A stretch of DNA of 59,320 bases from SG8-41 sp036397875 (lineage in GTDB: Bacteria > Pseudomonadota > Gammaproteobacteria > Burkholderiales > SG8-41): contig DASWIC010000005.1 in the NCBI GenBank assembly GCA_036397875.1, forward strand, positions 1 through 59,320. Reading direction: 5' to 3'. Shown here in pieces: positions 32,526 to 41,928 of this stretch. A program made the position numbers and the translations under genes. The notes beneath the pieces are model-generated. The model made no database searches, was not told the origin of the DNA, and saw nothing but the letters and a program-made list of their open reading frames with translations. Within the stretch, counting starts at the first letter, position 1. Each line of letters starts with the position of its first letter.

Positions 32526-33731
32526 CTAGAGCGGCGCGCGCCGGCGCCCTCCGGTCACGGCATTGAGCTGCGCCAGCGCGAGCCGAAGGCCCTCGCGATC
32601 ATGCCGGCGCGCCGCCTCCGCATTGCCGAGCTGCTCCTGCAACCGGGCGAGCGCAAGGTGCGCGGAATGGGTCGGCTCGATCGCGACGCTCGCTTCGAGG
32701 TAGCTCTGCGCCTTGCCCCATAATCCCTGCCCGCCGCAGAGCCGGCCCAGCGTGAGCAGTAAGGCGGCATCTGCAGGATGCGTCTTCAGCCACTCTTCGG
32801 CGCGTTCGATGCGCCGAATGGTGTCGACGCCCTCGCACTCGGCGTAGAGTCCCACCAGCTCGCTGTCCCAGTTCGCGGCCAACGCCTGTTCGATGATCCT
32901 ATGCGCGCGGTCGCAGCCGCCCAGCGCGATGAAGCTGCGTACCGAAGCCAGCGCCACCCGCCGCTCGGCGCGATCGGCGGAGGGGACTTTATCCCAGGCC
33001 TGCTCCAGTGCGCGGGTATCGACGGCATTACGCTTGAGGTTCTCCGCGAGCGCGTGGCGGCGCAGCTGGTCCGCCCTGGTCGCGTCGAACGCACCTCGCT
33101 TGCGCAGCTCCTCCGTGAGCGCCAGCACCTCTCCCCAATTGCGCGCCAGCTGCTGGGCCCTCAACTCGAGCCGCAGCGCCGCGGTGTGGCGGCGCGGCAG
33201 ACGACGCAGCAGCTCGAGCGCTTCCTGATGACGGCGCTCCTGGAGCAGCTGCTCGGCCTCGGTCACGATGCGCGCCGGCGCATCGGGTGAAGCCGCAGCC
33301 GCCTGCGCGAGGTACGCGTCGCGCCGCTCGGTGTCGCGCAGTTCGTGCGTCGCGCGCGCCGCCAGCAGCGCGGCGAGCCCGGGGAACCCGGGCAAGTCCT
33401 GCACGGCGGCCGCGGCCTGCTCGGCCCTGCGATAGCGGCCCGCGAAATACTCCTGCAGCGCTTCGAGCATGCTCTGCCGCGCCTTCTCCCGGCGCCGCGC
33501 GGCGCGATACTCGCGCACCTGCCGCGGCAGGCCCAGCACGGCGGACACGGCGCGTAGGAGCGTGTAGCCCGCGGCGAACGCTGCCACCAGCAGCACGAGC
33601 GCGAAATTGAGCGAGATCTCGGTGCGGTACGGCGGCAACACCAGCAGCACGGTGCCGACATTGTAGGTAACGGCCAATGTCAGGCCCACTGCCAGCGCCG
33701 CGATCAGTATCACCCAGAGCAGTGTCCTCAT
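32526..33731 (-). CDS. hemY: HemY-type TPR membrane protein of heme biosynthesis locus
   Basis: A 401-aa protein with two N-terminal membrane helices (LLWVILIAALAVGLTLAV and FALVLLVAAFAAGYTLL) and a long cytosolic or periplasmic tetratricopeptide-like helical domain. This is the gammaproteo- and betaproteobacterial HemY, not the Gram-positive protoporphyrinogen oxidase of the same name. Its exact role in heme biogenesis is unsettled. It is last in the hemC-hemD-hemX-hemY run. Confidence 0.93.
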   Translation of the reverse strand: MRTLLWVILIAALAVGLTLAVTYNVGTVLLVLPPYRTEISLNFALVLLVAAFAAGYTLLRAVSAVLGLPRQVREYRAARRREKARQSMLEALQEYFAGRYRRAEQAAAAVQDLPGFPGLAALLAARATHELRDTERRDAYLAQAAAASPDAPARIVTEAEQLLQERRHQEALELLRRLPRRHTAALRLELRAQQLARNWGEVLALTEELRKRGAFDATRADQLRRHALAENLKRNAVDTRALEQAWDKVPSADRAERRVALASVRSFIALGGCDRAHRIIEQALAANWDSELVGLYAECEGVDTIRRIERAEEWLKTHPADAALLLTLGRLCGGQGLWGKAQSYLEASVAIEPTHSAHLALARLQEQLGNAEAARRHDREGLRLALAQLNAVTGGRRRAPL

Positions 33732-33743
33732 TTCACCGCTCCA

Positions 33744-34799
33744 TCATCGCCGGCCGCGCTCGCGGGCCGCCCGCAGGCTGCGCATCGCCTCCAATGTCGC
33801 GCCGATCTCCGGTGCCTCGATCCCGACGTCGGCATCGTGCAGGCTGCGCAGCGTCGCCAGTGCGCGCGCCACGTTGTTGTTACGCGTGGCGTAATAGCGG
33901 TTGAGCCAGTCGCGCGCGGCCTTCAGATCAGCCTTGTAGCTCACCGCATCGCGGGCGAGCAACGCAACGCGCGCGCCGATCAGCCGCAGCCTCAGATTCT
34001 CGCGCAGAAAAAAAGCCTGGGAAGGCGAGAGCAGGGCGACATCCGGCTGGTCCATGCGCTGCACGCGTATGAGCTGGCCGAGTTCCGCCCACACGTCGCG
34101 CCAGAAGCGCTCCCATGGGGTGCCCGCGGCTGCCCCGGCGGACGCGGCGGGCTGCTGCTCCGGCTGCAACCCTGTCTCCATTACCAGTGGCAACTTGTCC
34201 ACCTGCGCGATGAGGGCATCGAGCCGCGTGCTGATCGCCAGCGTGTCCACTTGTGGCGTCGCTTTCAACCGCTCGATGTCGCGGTTGACGGCCTTGCGCA
34301 AGGCCGCCAGCTGCGGCCGGTCCATGCGCCGCAGCCGGGCATCCGCCGACTGCAATGCGGTCAGGGCCGCCTTGACATTGCCCGCGACCGAAAGCTGCTG
34401 GCTGGCGATGAACAGCGATTGCTCGATCTCGGCGTAGGCCCATTCGTCGCGATTGCGCGTGAGCTCCTGGGTGTGCGCTTCCAGCGCGGCTCGCTGATTC
34501 TCCGATTCCGCGAGCCTGCTCTCGAGCGCCCCAAGCCTGGCCTGCACGGCGGCGATCGCCTCGCGCGCCTGCTCGGCCACGAGCCGGCTGTCCCGGCCCT
34601 TGCTCTCGGCAGCGGTGAGCTGCGCCGCGGTTTCCTCGCGCAGCGCGGCGGATTCGCCCCGGCCGTCGTACCACTGCCACGCGGCGAAGGCCAGGGCGAG
34701 CACCGCGATCCACAGCGCGGGGTCAAGCACTCGGCGCAACAGCCGGCCCCGTGCGGGAGCGGCGGGCGACGGGGACGACACAGGTGAGGGATCGCTCAT
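33744..34799 (-). CDS. hemX: HemX-type membrane protein
   Basis: A 351-aa protein with a Pro/Ser-rich N-terminal tail, one transmembrane helix (LWIAVLALAFAAWQWYDG, about residues 30-47), a coiled coil (residues about 55-120, rich in Glu, Arg, Ala, Gln) and the conserved HemX domain (WAYAEIEQSLFIASQQLSVAGN). It is often mis-annotated as uroporphyrinogen-III C-methyltransferase; no SAM motif is visible here. It lies between hemD and hemY, with 12 bases to the latter. Confidence 0.92.
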   Translation of the reverse strand: MSDPSPVSSPSPAAPARGRLLRRVLDPALWIAVLALAFAAWQWYDGRGESAALREETAAQLTAAESKGRDSRLVAEQAREAIAAVQARLGALESRLAESENQRAALEAHTQELTRNRDEWAYAEIEQSLFIASQQLSVAGNVKAALTALQSADARLRRMDRPQLAALRKAVNRDIERLKATPQVDTLAISTRLDALIAQVDKLPLVMETGLQPEQQPAASAGAAAGTPWERFWRDVWAELGQLIRVQRMDQPDVALLSPSQAFFLRENLRLRLIGARVALLARDAVSYKADLKAARDWLNRYYATRNNNVARALATLRSLHDADVGIEAPEIGATLEAMRSLRAARERGRR

Positions 34800-34875
34800 G
34801 GAGAATCACGCCGGGCAGCCGATAGTATGCGGGCGGGTGCGGCCAAGCCGCAATCGACCGGACGGTCCGTGGGTT

Positions 34876-35652
34876 TCAGCGTTGCGCGCCGAAATGGGCG
34901 GCGAGGCCGATCAGCATCCCTTCGTCGCCCGGTCCCGTCACGATCACCCGTCGCACGCCCAGTCCTTGCGCGGCCTCGGCGATCCGCGGGTGCGGCACGA
35001 ACAGCGGCATATCGGGCAAACGCTCGCGTCCCAGGGGCCCGATCATCTCGACGAAATTGCGCAGGCCCTCGCTGCTGGTGACGGTTATCGCGTCGATGCC
35101 GCTCCGGGTCCAGATCTGGAGCAGCGGCGTTGCATCCAGTTCGGGCTTGACGCGACGGTAGCACTCCGCGTATTCGACCGCTGCGCCGCGCGCGCGCAGC
35201 GTCGCCCCGAGCAGCTCGCGCCCGCCCGCCCCGCGGAAGATCACCACGCGCCTGCCGTGCATTGCCGCCAGCGCCGGCAATTCGACCAGCGCCTCGGTGT
35301 CGGTGCGGCCCCGCGGCGCCACGACGCCGGTTATTCCGAATCGCTCGAGCGCCTTCACGCTGCCGCCGCCGACCGTGGCAACCTGGAGCCGGCGGGGAAA
35401 CCCGCGCCGGCCACCGATCAGGCCGAGCGCCCGCTCGACCGCATTGGGACTCACGAAGACCGCGAGGTCGAATTCATCGAGGCGGTCGACGATTCGCATG
35501 AACGGTCCCAGATCCTCGATGTCGCGGATCTCGATCGCGGGAAACAGGATGGGACGGCCGCCGGCGTTCCGGATCAGGCGCGCGAACGCCTGCGTCTGGT
35601 GCGCCGGCCGCGTCACGACGATGCTCTTGCCCGCAAGCGGCTTGCGTCTCAT
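34876..35652 (-). CDS. hemD: Uroporphyrinogen-III synthase
   Basis: A 258-aa two-domain enzyme that closes and inverts ring D of hydroxymethylbilane to make uroporphyrinogen III. The N-terminus KSIVVTRPAHQTQAFARLI, FVSPNAVERAL in the first domain and ITVTSSEGLRNFVEMI in the second are the recognisable conserved patches of this variable family. Placement after hemC confirms the call. The start ATG at 35652 gives a standard N-terminus; the longer open frame upstream is not coding. Confidence 0.92.
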   Translation of the reverse strand: MRRKPLAGKSIVVTRPAHQTQAFARLIRNAGGRPILFPAIEIRDIEDLGPFMRIVDRLDEFDLAVFVSPNAVERALGLIGGRRGFPRRLQVATVGGGSVKALERFGITGVVAPRGRTDTEALVELPALAAMHGRRVVIFRGAGGRELLGATLRARGAAVEYAECYRRVKPELDATPLLQIWTRSGIDAITVTSSEGLRNFVEMIGPLGRERLPDMPLFVPHPRIAEAAQGLGVRRVIVTGPGDEGMLIGLAAHFGAQR

Positions 35653-35675
35653 CGCTGCGCTCGAACCCGAAAATC

Positions 35676-35703
35676 GTGACTGGTGGCTCGTGACTGGTGG
35701 CCC
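35676..35703. repeat. Four phased heptamers between hemC and hemD
   Basis: GTGACTG, GTGGCTC, GTGACTG and GTGGCCC in tandem, in the 80-base spacer between the hemC stop and the hemD start. Confidence 0.65.
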
Positions 35704-35732
35704 ACTTACGGTCGCGCGCGATTGCTCGCGCT

Positions 35733-36698
35733 TCACCGCGCGGCAGCCTGGCTTTCCAGTTTCGCCAGGATGTCGCCCGCGCCCTGCGCCTTGAGCCCCT
35801 GCGCCAGCGTGACGCCCAGCGCTTCCGGATCCCGTGCCGGCCCCGTCAACTCGCCGCTCACCAGGCGCGAGCCGTCGGGCGCCCCGACGAATCCGCGCAG
35901 CCGCAGATTGGCGCCTTCCGCTTCCGCATAGGCCCCCAGCGGGACGTTGCAGCTGCCCGAGAGCGCGCGTGAGAAGGCGCGCTCGGCCGCGACGCAGCGC
36001 GCCGTGGCTGCGTGGTCGAGCGCAGCCAGCGCTTCGAGGAGATCGGTGCGACGGCTCAGGCACTCCACGCCGAGCGCGCCTTGCCCCGGCGCCGGGATGC
36101 TCTCGGACGGCGGCAGCAGGCGCGTGATGCGATCATCCAGCCCCAGGCGCTTCAGCCCCGCGGCGGCAAGTATCACGGCGTCGTAGTCGCCGGCGTCGAG
36201 TTTCCTCAGTCTCGTGGTGACGTTGCCGCGCAGCGGCTCGAGCCGCAGGCCGGGGTAGCGCGCCCGCAACTGGCATTCACGGCGCAGGCTGGAGGTGCCG
36301 ACGCGGCTGCCCGCCGGCATCGCGGAAAAATCGGCGTAGCGGTTGGAAACCAGGGCATCGCGCGGATCCTCGCGCTCGCTCACCGCGGCGAGCGCAAATT
36401 CCCGCGCGAGGGTCATCGGCAGGTCCTTCACCGAGTGCACGGCGATATCGGCGCGGCCGCTTGCCAGCGCTTCCTCGAGCTCCTTGACGAACAGGCCCTT
36501 GCCGCCGATTCGCGCAAGCGACGCGTCGAGCCGGCGATCGCCCTCGGTGGTGAGCCCGAGTATGCGGATCTCGGCGCGTGGGTATGATGCGGCGAGCTTC
36601 GACTCGATGTAGCGCGCCTGCCACAGCGCCAACGCCGATTCGCGCGAGGCGATCACGATGCGCCCCGGCGCTTCTGCTCTGGTACCGACTTCCGGCAT
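35733..36698 (-). CDS. hemC: Hydroxymethylbilane synthase (porphobilinogen deaminase)
   Basis: A 321-aa enzyme that polymerises four porphobilinogens. Motifs: IASRESALALWQARYI at the start, ADIAVHSVKDLP with the catalytic Asp, RVGTSSLRRECQL for substrate phosphates, and the dipyrromethane cofactor Cys250 in ALSGSCNVPLGAYA. All key residues are present. It follows algR, the order also found in Pseudomonas. Confidence 0.96.
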   Translation of the reverse strand: MPEVGTRAEAPGRIVIASRESALALWQARYIESKLAASYPRAEIRILGLTTEGDRRLDASLARIGGKGLFVKELEEALASGRADIAVHSVKDLPMTLAREFALAAVSEREDPRDALVSNRYADFSAMPAGSRVGTSSLRRECQLRARYPGLRLEPLRGNVTTRLRKLDAGDYDAVILAAAGLKRLGLDDRITRLLPPSESIPAPGQGALGVECLSRRTDLLEALAALDHAATARCVAAERAFSRALSGSCNVPLGAYAEAEGANLRLRGFVGAPDGSRLVSGELTGPARDPEALGVTLAQGLKAQGAGDILAKLESQAAAR

Positions 36699-36743
36699 GC
36701 TGCTGGCGAAATGTTTCAGGCGCGCGCTTACTGAGCGGCCCGT

Positions 36744-37496
36744 TCAATCCGAAAAGCGTCCGGCTTTTCCGAACTCGCGCACGATGTGCTGCTGGCGGCG
36801 GCTGATCGCAATCTTCTCCTCCACGCCCTCGAGCAGCACTTCCCAGTGCGGCTCCCCGTCCTTCATCGTGCGCTCGAAGCCGCGCACCACCGCGCGCGCA
36901 ACCAGGCAGTTGCGGTGCGCGCGCACGAAGCGCTCGCCGAACTCCTCCTCGAGCTTGGTCAGCGCCTCCTCGATCAGGTACTCCCGCTCCGCCGTCCGCA
37001 CTGTCACGTACTTGAGCTCGGCCTTGAGATAGACCACGTCCTTGACCGGGATGAGGTGGACGCGCCCGCGTTCCTGGGCCGAGAGGTGTGTGCGCGCCGC
37101 GCGCGCGATCGCGTCCAGCACCTCGGGCCGCGGCGCCGCAGCCGCGCGTGCGAGGGCCTCCTTCAGGCGCGCCAGCCGGATCGGTTTCAGCAGGTAGTCG
37201 ACCGCGTGCACCTCGAAAGCGCGGATCGCGTAGGCGTCGTAGGCCGTCGCGAACACCACCGCCGGCGGCCGCTCGAGCTTCTGCAGATGTTGTGCGACCT
37301 CGATGCCGTCCATCTCCGGCATCCGGACATCGAGCAGCACGACGTCTGCCGCTTCGGCGGCGAGGAGCTCGATGGCCTCGGGGCCGCTCGCGGCTTCGCC
37401 GGTAACGGTAAGAGGCAGGTCGCCTGCGCAGTCCGCGAGGAGCTCTTTCAAGCGCGAGCGCGCCGGGGCCTCGTCGTCCACGATCACCACGCGCAT
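36744..37496 (-). CDS. algR: AlgR/LytTR-family response regulator
   Basis: A 250-aa response regulator. The receiver domain (residues 1-120) has VIVDDEAPARSRL, phospho-acceptor Asp56 in VVLLDVRMPEMDG and the Lys in DYLLKPIRL. The C-terminal LytTR DNA-binding domain (about 145-245) has YLKAELKYVTVRT and FVRAHRNCLVARAVVRGFERT. In Pseudomonas, AlgR with AlgZ controls alginate, twitching motility and virulence; targets here are unknown. I chose ATG 37496 for its GAAGAGAA site; ATGs at 37517 and 37529 overlap the kinase gene. Confidence 0.93.
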   Translation of the reverse strand: MRVVIVDDEAPARSRLKELLADCAGDLPLTVTGEAASGPEAIELLAAEAADVVLLDVRMPEMDGIEVAQHLQKLERPPAVVFATAYDAYAIRAFEVHAVDYLLKPIRLARLKEALARAAAAPRPEVLDAIARAARTHLSAQERGRVHLIPVKDVVYLKAELKYVTVRTAEREYLIEEALTKLEEEFGERFVRAHRNCLVARAVVRGFERTMKDGEPHWEVLLEGVEEKIAISRRQQHIVREFGKAGRFSD

Positions 37497-37509
37497 CGGC
37501 GGTTTCTCT

Positions 37510-38559
37510 TCACTCATGGGTCGACTCATGAACCACGTTTCGTGAATCACCGCCTTTGACGTAGGGCATGACGATTCGAACCTCGTAGCTGTCCGCCCCC
37601 GCCCGCGTGGAGAGGCTCGCTTCGGCGTCGAAGTGCAGCGCGAGCCGCTCGCGGATGTTCGCCAGCGCCATGCGGTTGCCCGCGTGGCGGTCGCCGTCGG
37701 GCCGATACGGGTTGCGCAGCACCGCGTGCAGCTCGTCGCGCACGGCGGCGACGTTGATGATGATCGTGCCGGGCTCGATGCGCGGCTCGATCCCGTGATA
37801 GACCGCGTTCTCCAGCAGCGGCTGCAGCACGAGCGGCGGCACCATGGCATCGCGCGGCATGGCGTCGAGCTGCCATTCGACGTTCAGGCGCCCGCCGAGC
37901 CGCAACTGCTCGATGCCGAGGTACTGGCGGCACAGGTCCAGCTCGCGCGTGAGCGGGGTCAGTTCCCGGTTGTCGGCCATCAGCACGCGAAACAGCTCCG
38001 CCATGTCCTCCAGCGCCAGCTCCGCCCGCCGCGGGTCCTGGCGGATCAGCGACAGCACCGCGTTGATGCTGTTGAACAGGAAATGGGGACGGATGCGCGC
38101 CTGCAGCGCCTGCAGCCGGGCTTCCGACAGCGCCGGCGACAGCGCGCGCCCGCGCAGGTCGAAGTAGGCGAGCATGGCCAGGGTGGCGAGCGTGACCAGC
38201 AGGAGGTAGCGCTCCAGGGCCGCGGGCGCCTGCCCGAGCAGCGGGCGCCCTTCGAAATACAGCACGGTCGTGAGCACGAGCTCCAGCACCACCACCGCCG
38301 TCGCCCCGAGCCAGAACGGGAGCAGGCGCAGGGCGCCGGAGAGCGCCGCAAGCACCACCACCGAGAGCACCAGCAACGGCTCGACCAGCGCGGCGATCTC
38401 GACAAACTCGCGCCAGGTTCCGAGCAGGCTTGAACCCTTCACGATCGCCGCCGCCGCGGCCGCCGCGTTGCCCATCAGCAGGATGCGCAGCATGATGCCG
38501 AGGTTGCGGAAGTTCGGCAGGGCGCCCGAGTAGGCGTTTTGATTTATACTTCGCGCCAC
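37510..38559 (-). CDS. algZ: AlgZ/FimS-type sensor histidine kinase (LytS family)
   Basis: A 349-aa membrane kinase. Four to six hydrophobic segments lie in residues 20-135. The His_kinase domain begins with RIRPHFLFNSINAVLSLI, with His159 as the phosphorylation site. The ATPase part has LENAVYHGIEPRIEPG and RMALANIRERLALHF. The start is GTG at 38559, only 21 bases from the divergent argH start. The C-terminus ends in repeat-derived residues and reaches close to or over the algR start, so the pair is coupled. Confidence 0.92.
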   Translation of the reverse strand: MARSINQNAYSGALPNFRNLGIMLRILLMGNAAAAAAAIVKGSSLLGTWREFVEIAALVEPLLVLSVVVLAALSGALRLLPFWLGATAVVVLELVLTTVLYFEGRPLLGQAPAALERYLLLVTLATLAMLAYFDLRGRALSPALSEARLQALQARIRPHFLFNSINAVLSLIRQDPRRAELALEDMAELFRVLMADNRELTPLTRELDLCRQYLGIEQLRLGGRLNVEWQLDAMPRDAMVPPLVLQPLLENAVYHGIEPRIEPGTIIINVAAVRDELHAVLRNPYRPDGDRHAGNRMALANIRERLALHFDAEASLSTRAGADSYEVRIVMPYVKGGDSRNVVHESTHE

Positions 38560-38580
38560 TCCTGAATTTTAGCAGCCTGT

Positions 38581-39975
38581 ATGTCCGCCAACGACAATAC
38601 CCGCAGCCGGCCGTGGTCGGGACGGTTTGCCGAGCCGCCGACCGAGCTCGTGCAGCGCTTCACCGCCTCGGTTTCCTTCGACCGCCGGCTCGCGGCATTC
38701 GACATCGAGGCCTCGCTCGCCCATGCCCGGATGCTGCAGGCGGCCGGAATCATCGGCAAGCCCGATCTCGAGGCAATCGAGAAGGGGCTTGCGCAGATCC
38801 GTTCCGAGATTCAGGCCGGCGTCTTCCCCTGGTCGGATGCGCTGGAGGACGTGCATCTCAACATCGAGCGGCGCCTGATCGAACTTGCCGGCGAGCCCGG
38901 CAAGCGGTTGCACACCGCCCGCTCGCGCAATGACCAGGTCGCCACCGACTTGCGGCTGTACCTGCGCGCCGCGATCGACCAGGTGCTCGCGCTGCTGAAG
39001 TCCCTGCAGCGCGCCCTGCTCGATCTCGCCGACGCGCATGCCGAAACGGTCATGCCGGGCTACACGCACCTGCAGGTGGCGCAGCCGGTCACTTTCGGCC
39101 ACCACCTGCTCGCGTACTTCGAGATGTTCGCGCGCGACGCGCAGCGTCTCGCCGACGCCCGCAGGCGCATGAACCGCCTGCCGCTCGGCGCGGCGGCGCT
39201 CGCCGGCACCTCGTTCCCGATCGACCGCCAGCGGGTGGCCAAGGAGCTCGGCTTCGAGGAAGTGTGCGAGAACTCGATCGACGCGGTGTCCGACCGCGAC
39301 TTCGCGATCGAATTCTGCGCCGGCGCGGCGCTCGCCATGACGCACCTCTCGCGATTCTGCGAGGAGCTCATCCTCTGGGCCAACCCGCGCTTCAGCTTCG
39401 TCGAGATCGCTGACGGATTCGCCACCGGCTCCTCGATCATGCCGCAGAAACGCAACCCGGACGTCGCGGAGCTGATCCGCGGCAAGACCGGGCGCGTCAA
39501 CGGCCACCTCGTGGCGCTGTTGACGCTCATGAAAGGGCAGCCGCTCGCCTACAACCGCGACAACCAGGAGGACAAGGAGCCGCTGTTCGACACGGTGGAC
39601 ACGCTGACCGCGTGCCTCGCCGTGTTCGCCGAAATGCTCGGCGGCATCAAGGTCCAGCGCGAGGCGATGGCCGCCGCCGCGCGTGAGGGACACGCCACCG
39701 CCACCGATCTCGCCGAGTACCTGGTACGCAAAGGCGTGCCGTTCCGCGACGCGCACGAGGCGGTCGCGCAGGCAGTGCGTTTCGCGGAGTCGCGCAACTG
39801 CGAGCTGGCCGAGCTGAAGCTCCCCGAGCTGCAGCGCTTCTCCTCGGTCATCACCCAGGATGTCTACGGCGTCTTGACGCTCGAAGGATCGCTGAAGAGC
39901 CGCAACCATCTGGGCGGCACGGCGCCGGTCCGCGTCAAGGCCGCCATCGCCAAGGCGCGCAAGTCGCTCGACTGA
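38581..39975 (+). CDS. argH: Argininosuccinate lyase
   Basis: A 464-aa fumarase/aspartase-superfamily enzyme giving arginine and fumarate from argininosuccinate. WSGRFAEPP at the start, HTARSRNDQVATDLRLY, GYTHLQVAQPVTFGHHL and the catalytic-Ser signature GSSIMPQKRNPDVAEL (around residue 283) are all intact. Divergent orientation from algZ matches the Pseudomonas arrangement. The 21-base gap means its promoter must lie within the algZ 5' end, where a TATACT box is visible (38545-38550). Confidence 0.96.
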   Translation: MSANDNTRSRPWSGRFAEPPTELVQRFTASVSFDRRLAAFDIEASLAHARMLQAAGIIGKPDLEAIEKGLAQIRSEIQAGVFPWSDALEDVHLNIERRLIELAGEPGKRLHTARSRNDQVATDLRLYLRAAIDQVLALLKSLQRALLDLADAHAETVMPGYTHLQVAQPVTFGHHLLAYFEMFARDAQRLADARRRMNRLPLGAAALAGTSFPIDRQRVAKELGFEEVCENSIDAVSDRDFAIEFCAGAALAMTHLSRFCEELILWANPRFSFVEIADGFATGSSIMPQKRNPDVAELIRGKTGRVNGHLVALLTLMKGQPLAYNRDNQEDKEPLFDTVDTLTACLAVFAEMLGGIKVQREAMAAAAREGHATATDLAEYLVRKGVPFRDAHEAVAQAVRFAESRNCELAELKLPELQRFSSVITQDVYGVLTLEGSLKSRNHLGGTAPVRVKAAIAKARKSLD

Positions 39976-39986
39976 CAACCGCCGTC

Positions 39987-40868
39987 ATGGGTCCCTGGCG
40001 GGACATCGAGCGCTCGATCGGCGCGGCGTCCGGCACGCCCTTTACCATCGAATCGCGCGCGGTTATCGGAGGCGGCTGCATCAACGAGTGCTACGCCGTC
40101 CGCGGCGCGGGCCATGCCTGTTTTGTCAAGCTCAACGCGCCGTCCCGGGCGGACATGTTCGCGGCGGAGGCTGCGGGACTTGCGGAGATCGCGCGCTCCC
40201 AGACCGTGCGCGTGCCGCACCCGCTCTGTCACGGCGCCAACGCGCAGGCCAGTTGGCTGGTGCTCGAGCATCTCGAGCTTTCCCCCGGCGATGACCGGAG
40301 CATGGGCAAGCTGGGGCGCAACCTCGCGCGCATGCACCGCGTGACCGGGACGCAATACGGCTGGCATCGCGACAACACCATCGGCGCCACCCCCCAGATT
40401 AATACCGGCTCAGGCGACTGGATCGCGTTCTGGCGCGAGCGCAGGCTGGGCTTCCAATTGAAGCTCGCGCAATCGCGGGGCCAGGGCGGTCGCCTGATCG
40501 CGGCGGGGGAGCGCCTGCTGGAGGTGCTGCCATCCTTTTTCCGCAGCCACTCGCCGTTGCCCTCGCTGCTGCACGGGGATCTGTGGTCGGGCAACGCCGG
40601 ACGGACGGCGGACGGCGAGCCCGTGATTTACGACCCTGCGGTCTACTACGGCGACCGCGAAGCAGACCTCGCAATGACCGAGCTGTTCGGTGGCTTTCCG
40701 CGCTCCTTTCAGGAAGCCTACCGCGCGGAGTTCCCGCTCGACGCCGGATACGAAACGCGCAAGCACCTCTACAACCTCTATCACGTGCTCAACCACCTGA
40801 ACCTCTTCGGTGGCGGCTACGGCGCGCAGGCGCAGCGAATGATCGACCAGCTCCTCGCCTCAACATGA
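39987..40868 (+). CDS. Fructosamine kinase family protein
   Basis: A 293-aa aminoglycoside-phosphotransferase-fold kinase of the fructosamine/ketosamine-3-kinase branch, which phosphorylates glycated amines as a deglycation repair step. Visible motifs: GGGCINECYAV (nucleotide loop), CFVKLN with the ATP-binding Lys, catalytic SLLHGDLWSGNAG, and IYDPAVYYGDREADLAM with the metal-binding Asp. It follows argH by 11 bases and is probably cotranscribed. The physiological substrate in bacteria is uncertain. Confidence 0.93.
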   Translation: MGPWRDIERSIGAASGTPFTIESRAVIGGGCINECYAVRGAGHACFVKLNAPSRADMFAAEAAGLAEIARSQTVRVPHPLCHGANAQASWLVLEHLELSPGDDRSMGKLGRNLARMHRVTGTQYGWHRDNTIGATPQINTGSGDWIAFWRERRLGFQLKLAQSRGQGGRLIAAGERLLEVLPSFFRSHSPLPSLLHGDLWSGNAGRTADGEPVIYDPAVYYGDREADLAMTELFGGFPRSFQEAYRAEFPLDAGYETRKHLYNLYHVLNHLNLFGGGYGAQAQRMIDQLLAST

Positions 40869-40881
40869 AACGTGTGACGGG

Positions 40882-41913
40882 TCACAGAATCGAGGGCGGC
40901 GCGGTGCTCGCCCTCACGACGAGCTCCACCGGCAGCTCGGTGCGCTGCTCGACCGGCTTGCCCGCGAGCCGGTCGAGCAGGTGCTGCCCCGCGTAGGTGC
41001 CGAGCTCCGCTGTGGGGAAGTGCACGGTGGTGAGAGCGGGCGTCACGACCGCGGCCATCTCGAGGTCGTCGAACCCGGTCACGGAGACGTCGCGCGGGAC
41101 CGCGAGTCCCTGCGCGAGGCACTCGGCGAGCGCGCCAATCGCGATCACATCGTTGCCACAAACCACGGCCGTGGGCCGCGGCGACCCGTGCATGACCTCG
41201 CGCAGACCTTCGCGCCCGGCGGTCAGAGTGTAGGGCTTCTCGACGACACGCCCGGGGAGGAGCGTGATGCCGCGCGCGGCCAGCGCCTGCCGCACGCCGT
41301 CGAGCCGCTCGGCTGCGCGCTCGTTGCCGCTGGTCACCCCCGAGATCATGGCGAACTGGCGGTGGCCGAGGTCGAGCAAGTGGCATGCGATGCGCACCGC
41401 CGCGGCGCGATTGTCGAACCCGACGCAGGGATGCCGTCCCGCCGCGTCGAGCGCCCAGGTGAGGACGTACGGGATCTGGTGCAGGTCGAGCATCCGCAAC
41501 ACGCTCGGATGATGCGTGGCACCGAGCAGCACGAGCCCGTCCACGCCGCGCTCGATCAGCGCACGCGTGAGGCGTGCTTCCACCTCCGCGTCGAACTCAT
41601 GGCTTGCGAGCAGCAGCGTGTAGCCGGCGTCGTCGAGGGTTTTCTGCAGGGCGTGGGCGGTGTTGGCGAAGATCGCGTTGTCGAGGGTCGGGATGACCGC
41701 GCCGATGGTGTGGGTGCGGCGCGAGGCGAGCGCGCGCGCCGCGCCGTGCGTGACGTAACCGAGCGCCTGCACGGCGTGCCGGATGCGCGCGGCGGTGGCC
41801 GACTTGACCTTGTCGGGCTGTGTCAGCGCGCGCGAAACGGTGGCGGTGGATACCTCCGCGAGCCGCGCGACATCGGCCAGCTTTGCGGTCTTGCGAATTG
41901 GACCCCGATCCAC
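40882..41913 (-). CDS. LacI/GalR-family transcriptional repressor
   Basis: A 343-aa regulator. The N-terminal helix-turn-helix and hinge (LADVARLAEVSTATVSRALTQPDKV, residues 12-36) are classic. The periplasmic-binding-like effector domain follows (TIGAVIPTLDNAIFANTAHALQ, GFDDLEMAAVVTPALTTV). The pattern is closest to GntR-type members of the family. It starts with GTG at 41913 and lies downstream of xsc on the same strand, with a palindromic operator-like site 16 bases upstream of its start. It is a plausible regulator of itself and of the sulfonate genes; this is inferred from context. Confidence 0.92.
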   Translation of the reverse strand: MDRGPIRKTAKLADVARLAEVSTATVSRALTQPDKVKSATAARIRHAVQALGYVTHGAARALASRRTHTIGAVIPTLDNAIFANTAHALQKTLDDAGYTLLLASHEFDAEVEARLTRALIERGVDGLVLLGATHHPSVLRMLDLHQIPYVLTWALDAAGRHPCVGFDNRAAAVRIACHLLDLGHRQFAMISGVTSGNERAAERLDGVRQALAARGITLLPGRVVEKPYTLTAGREGLREVMHGSPRPTAVVCGNDVIAIGALAECLAQGLAVPRDVSVTGFDDLEMAAVVTPALTTVHFPTAELGTYAGQHLLDRLAGKPVEQRTELPVELVVRASTAPPSIL

Positions 41914-41928
41914 CCGGGCATGGCGCTC

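Noticed and set aside
33744..34799. hemX considered as uroporphyrinogen-III methyltransferase
   Set aside because: No SAM-binding or methyltransferase motif is visible; one membrane helix and a coiled coil define HemX.
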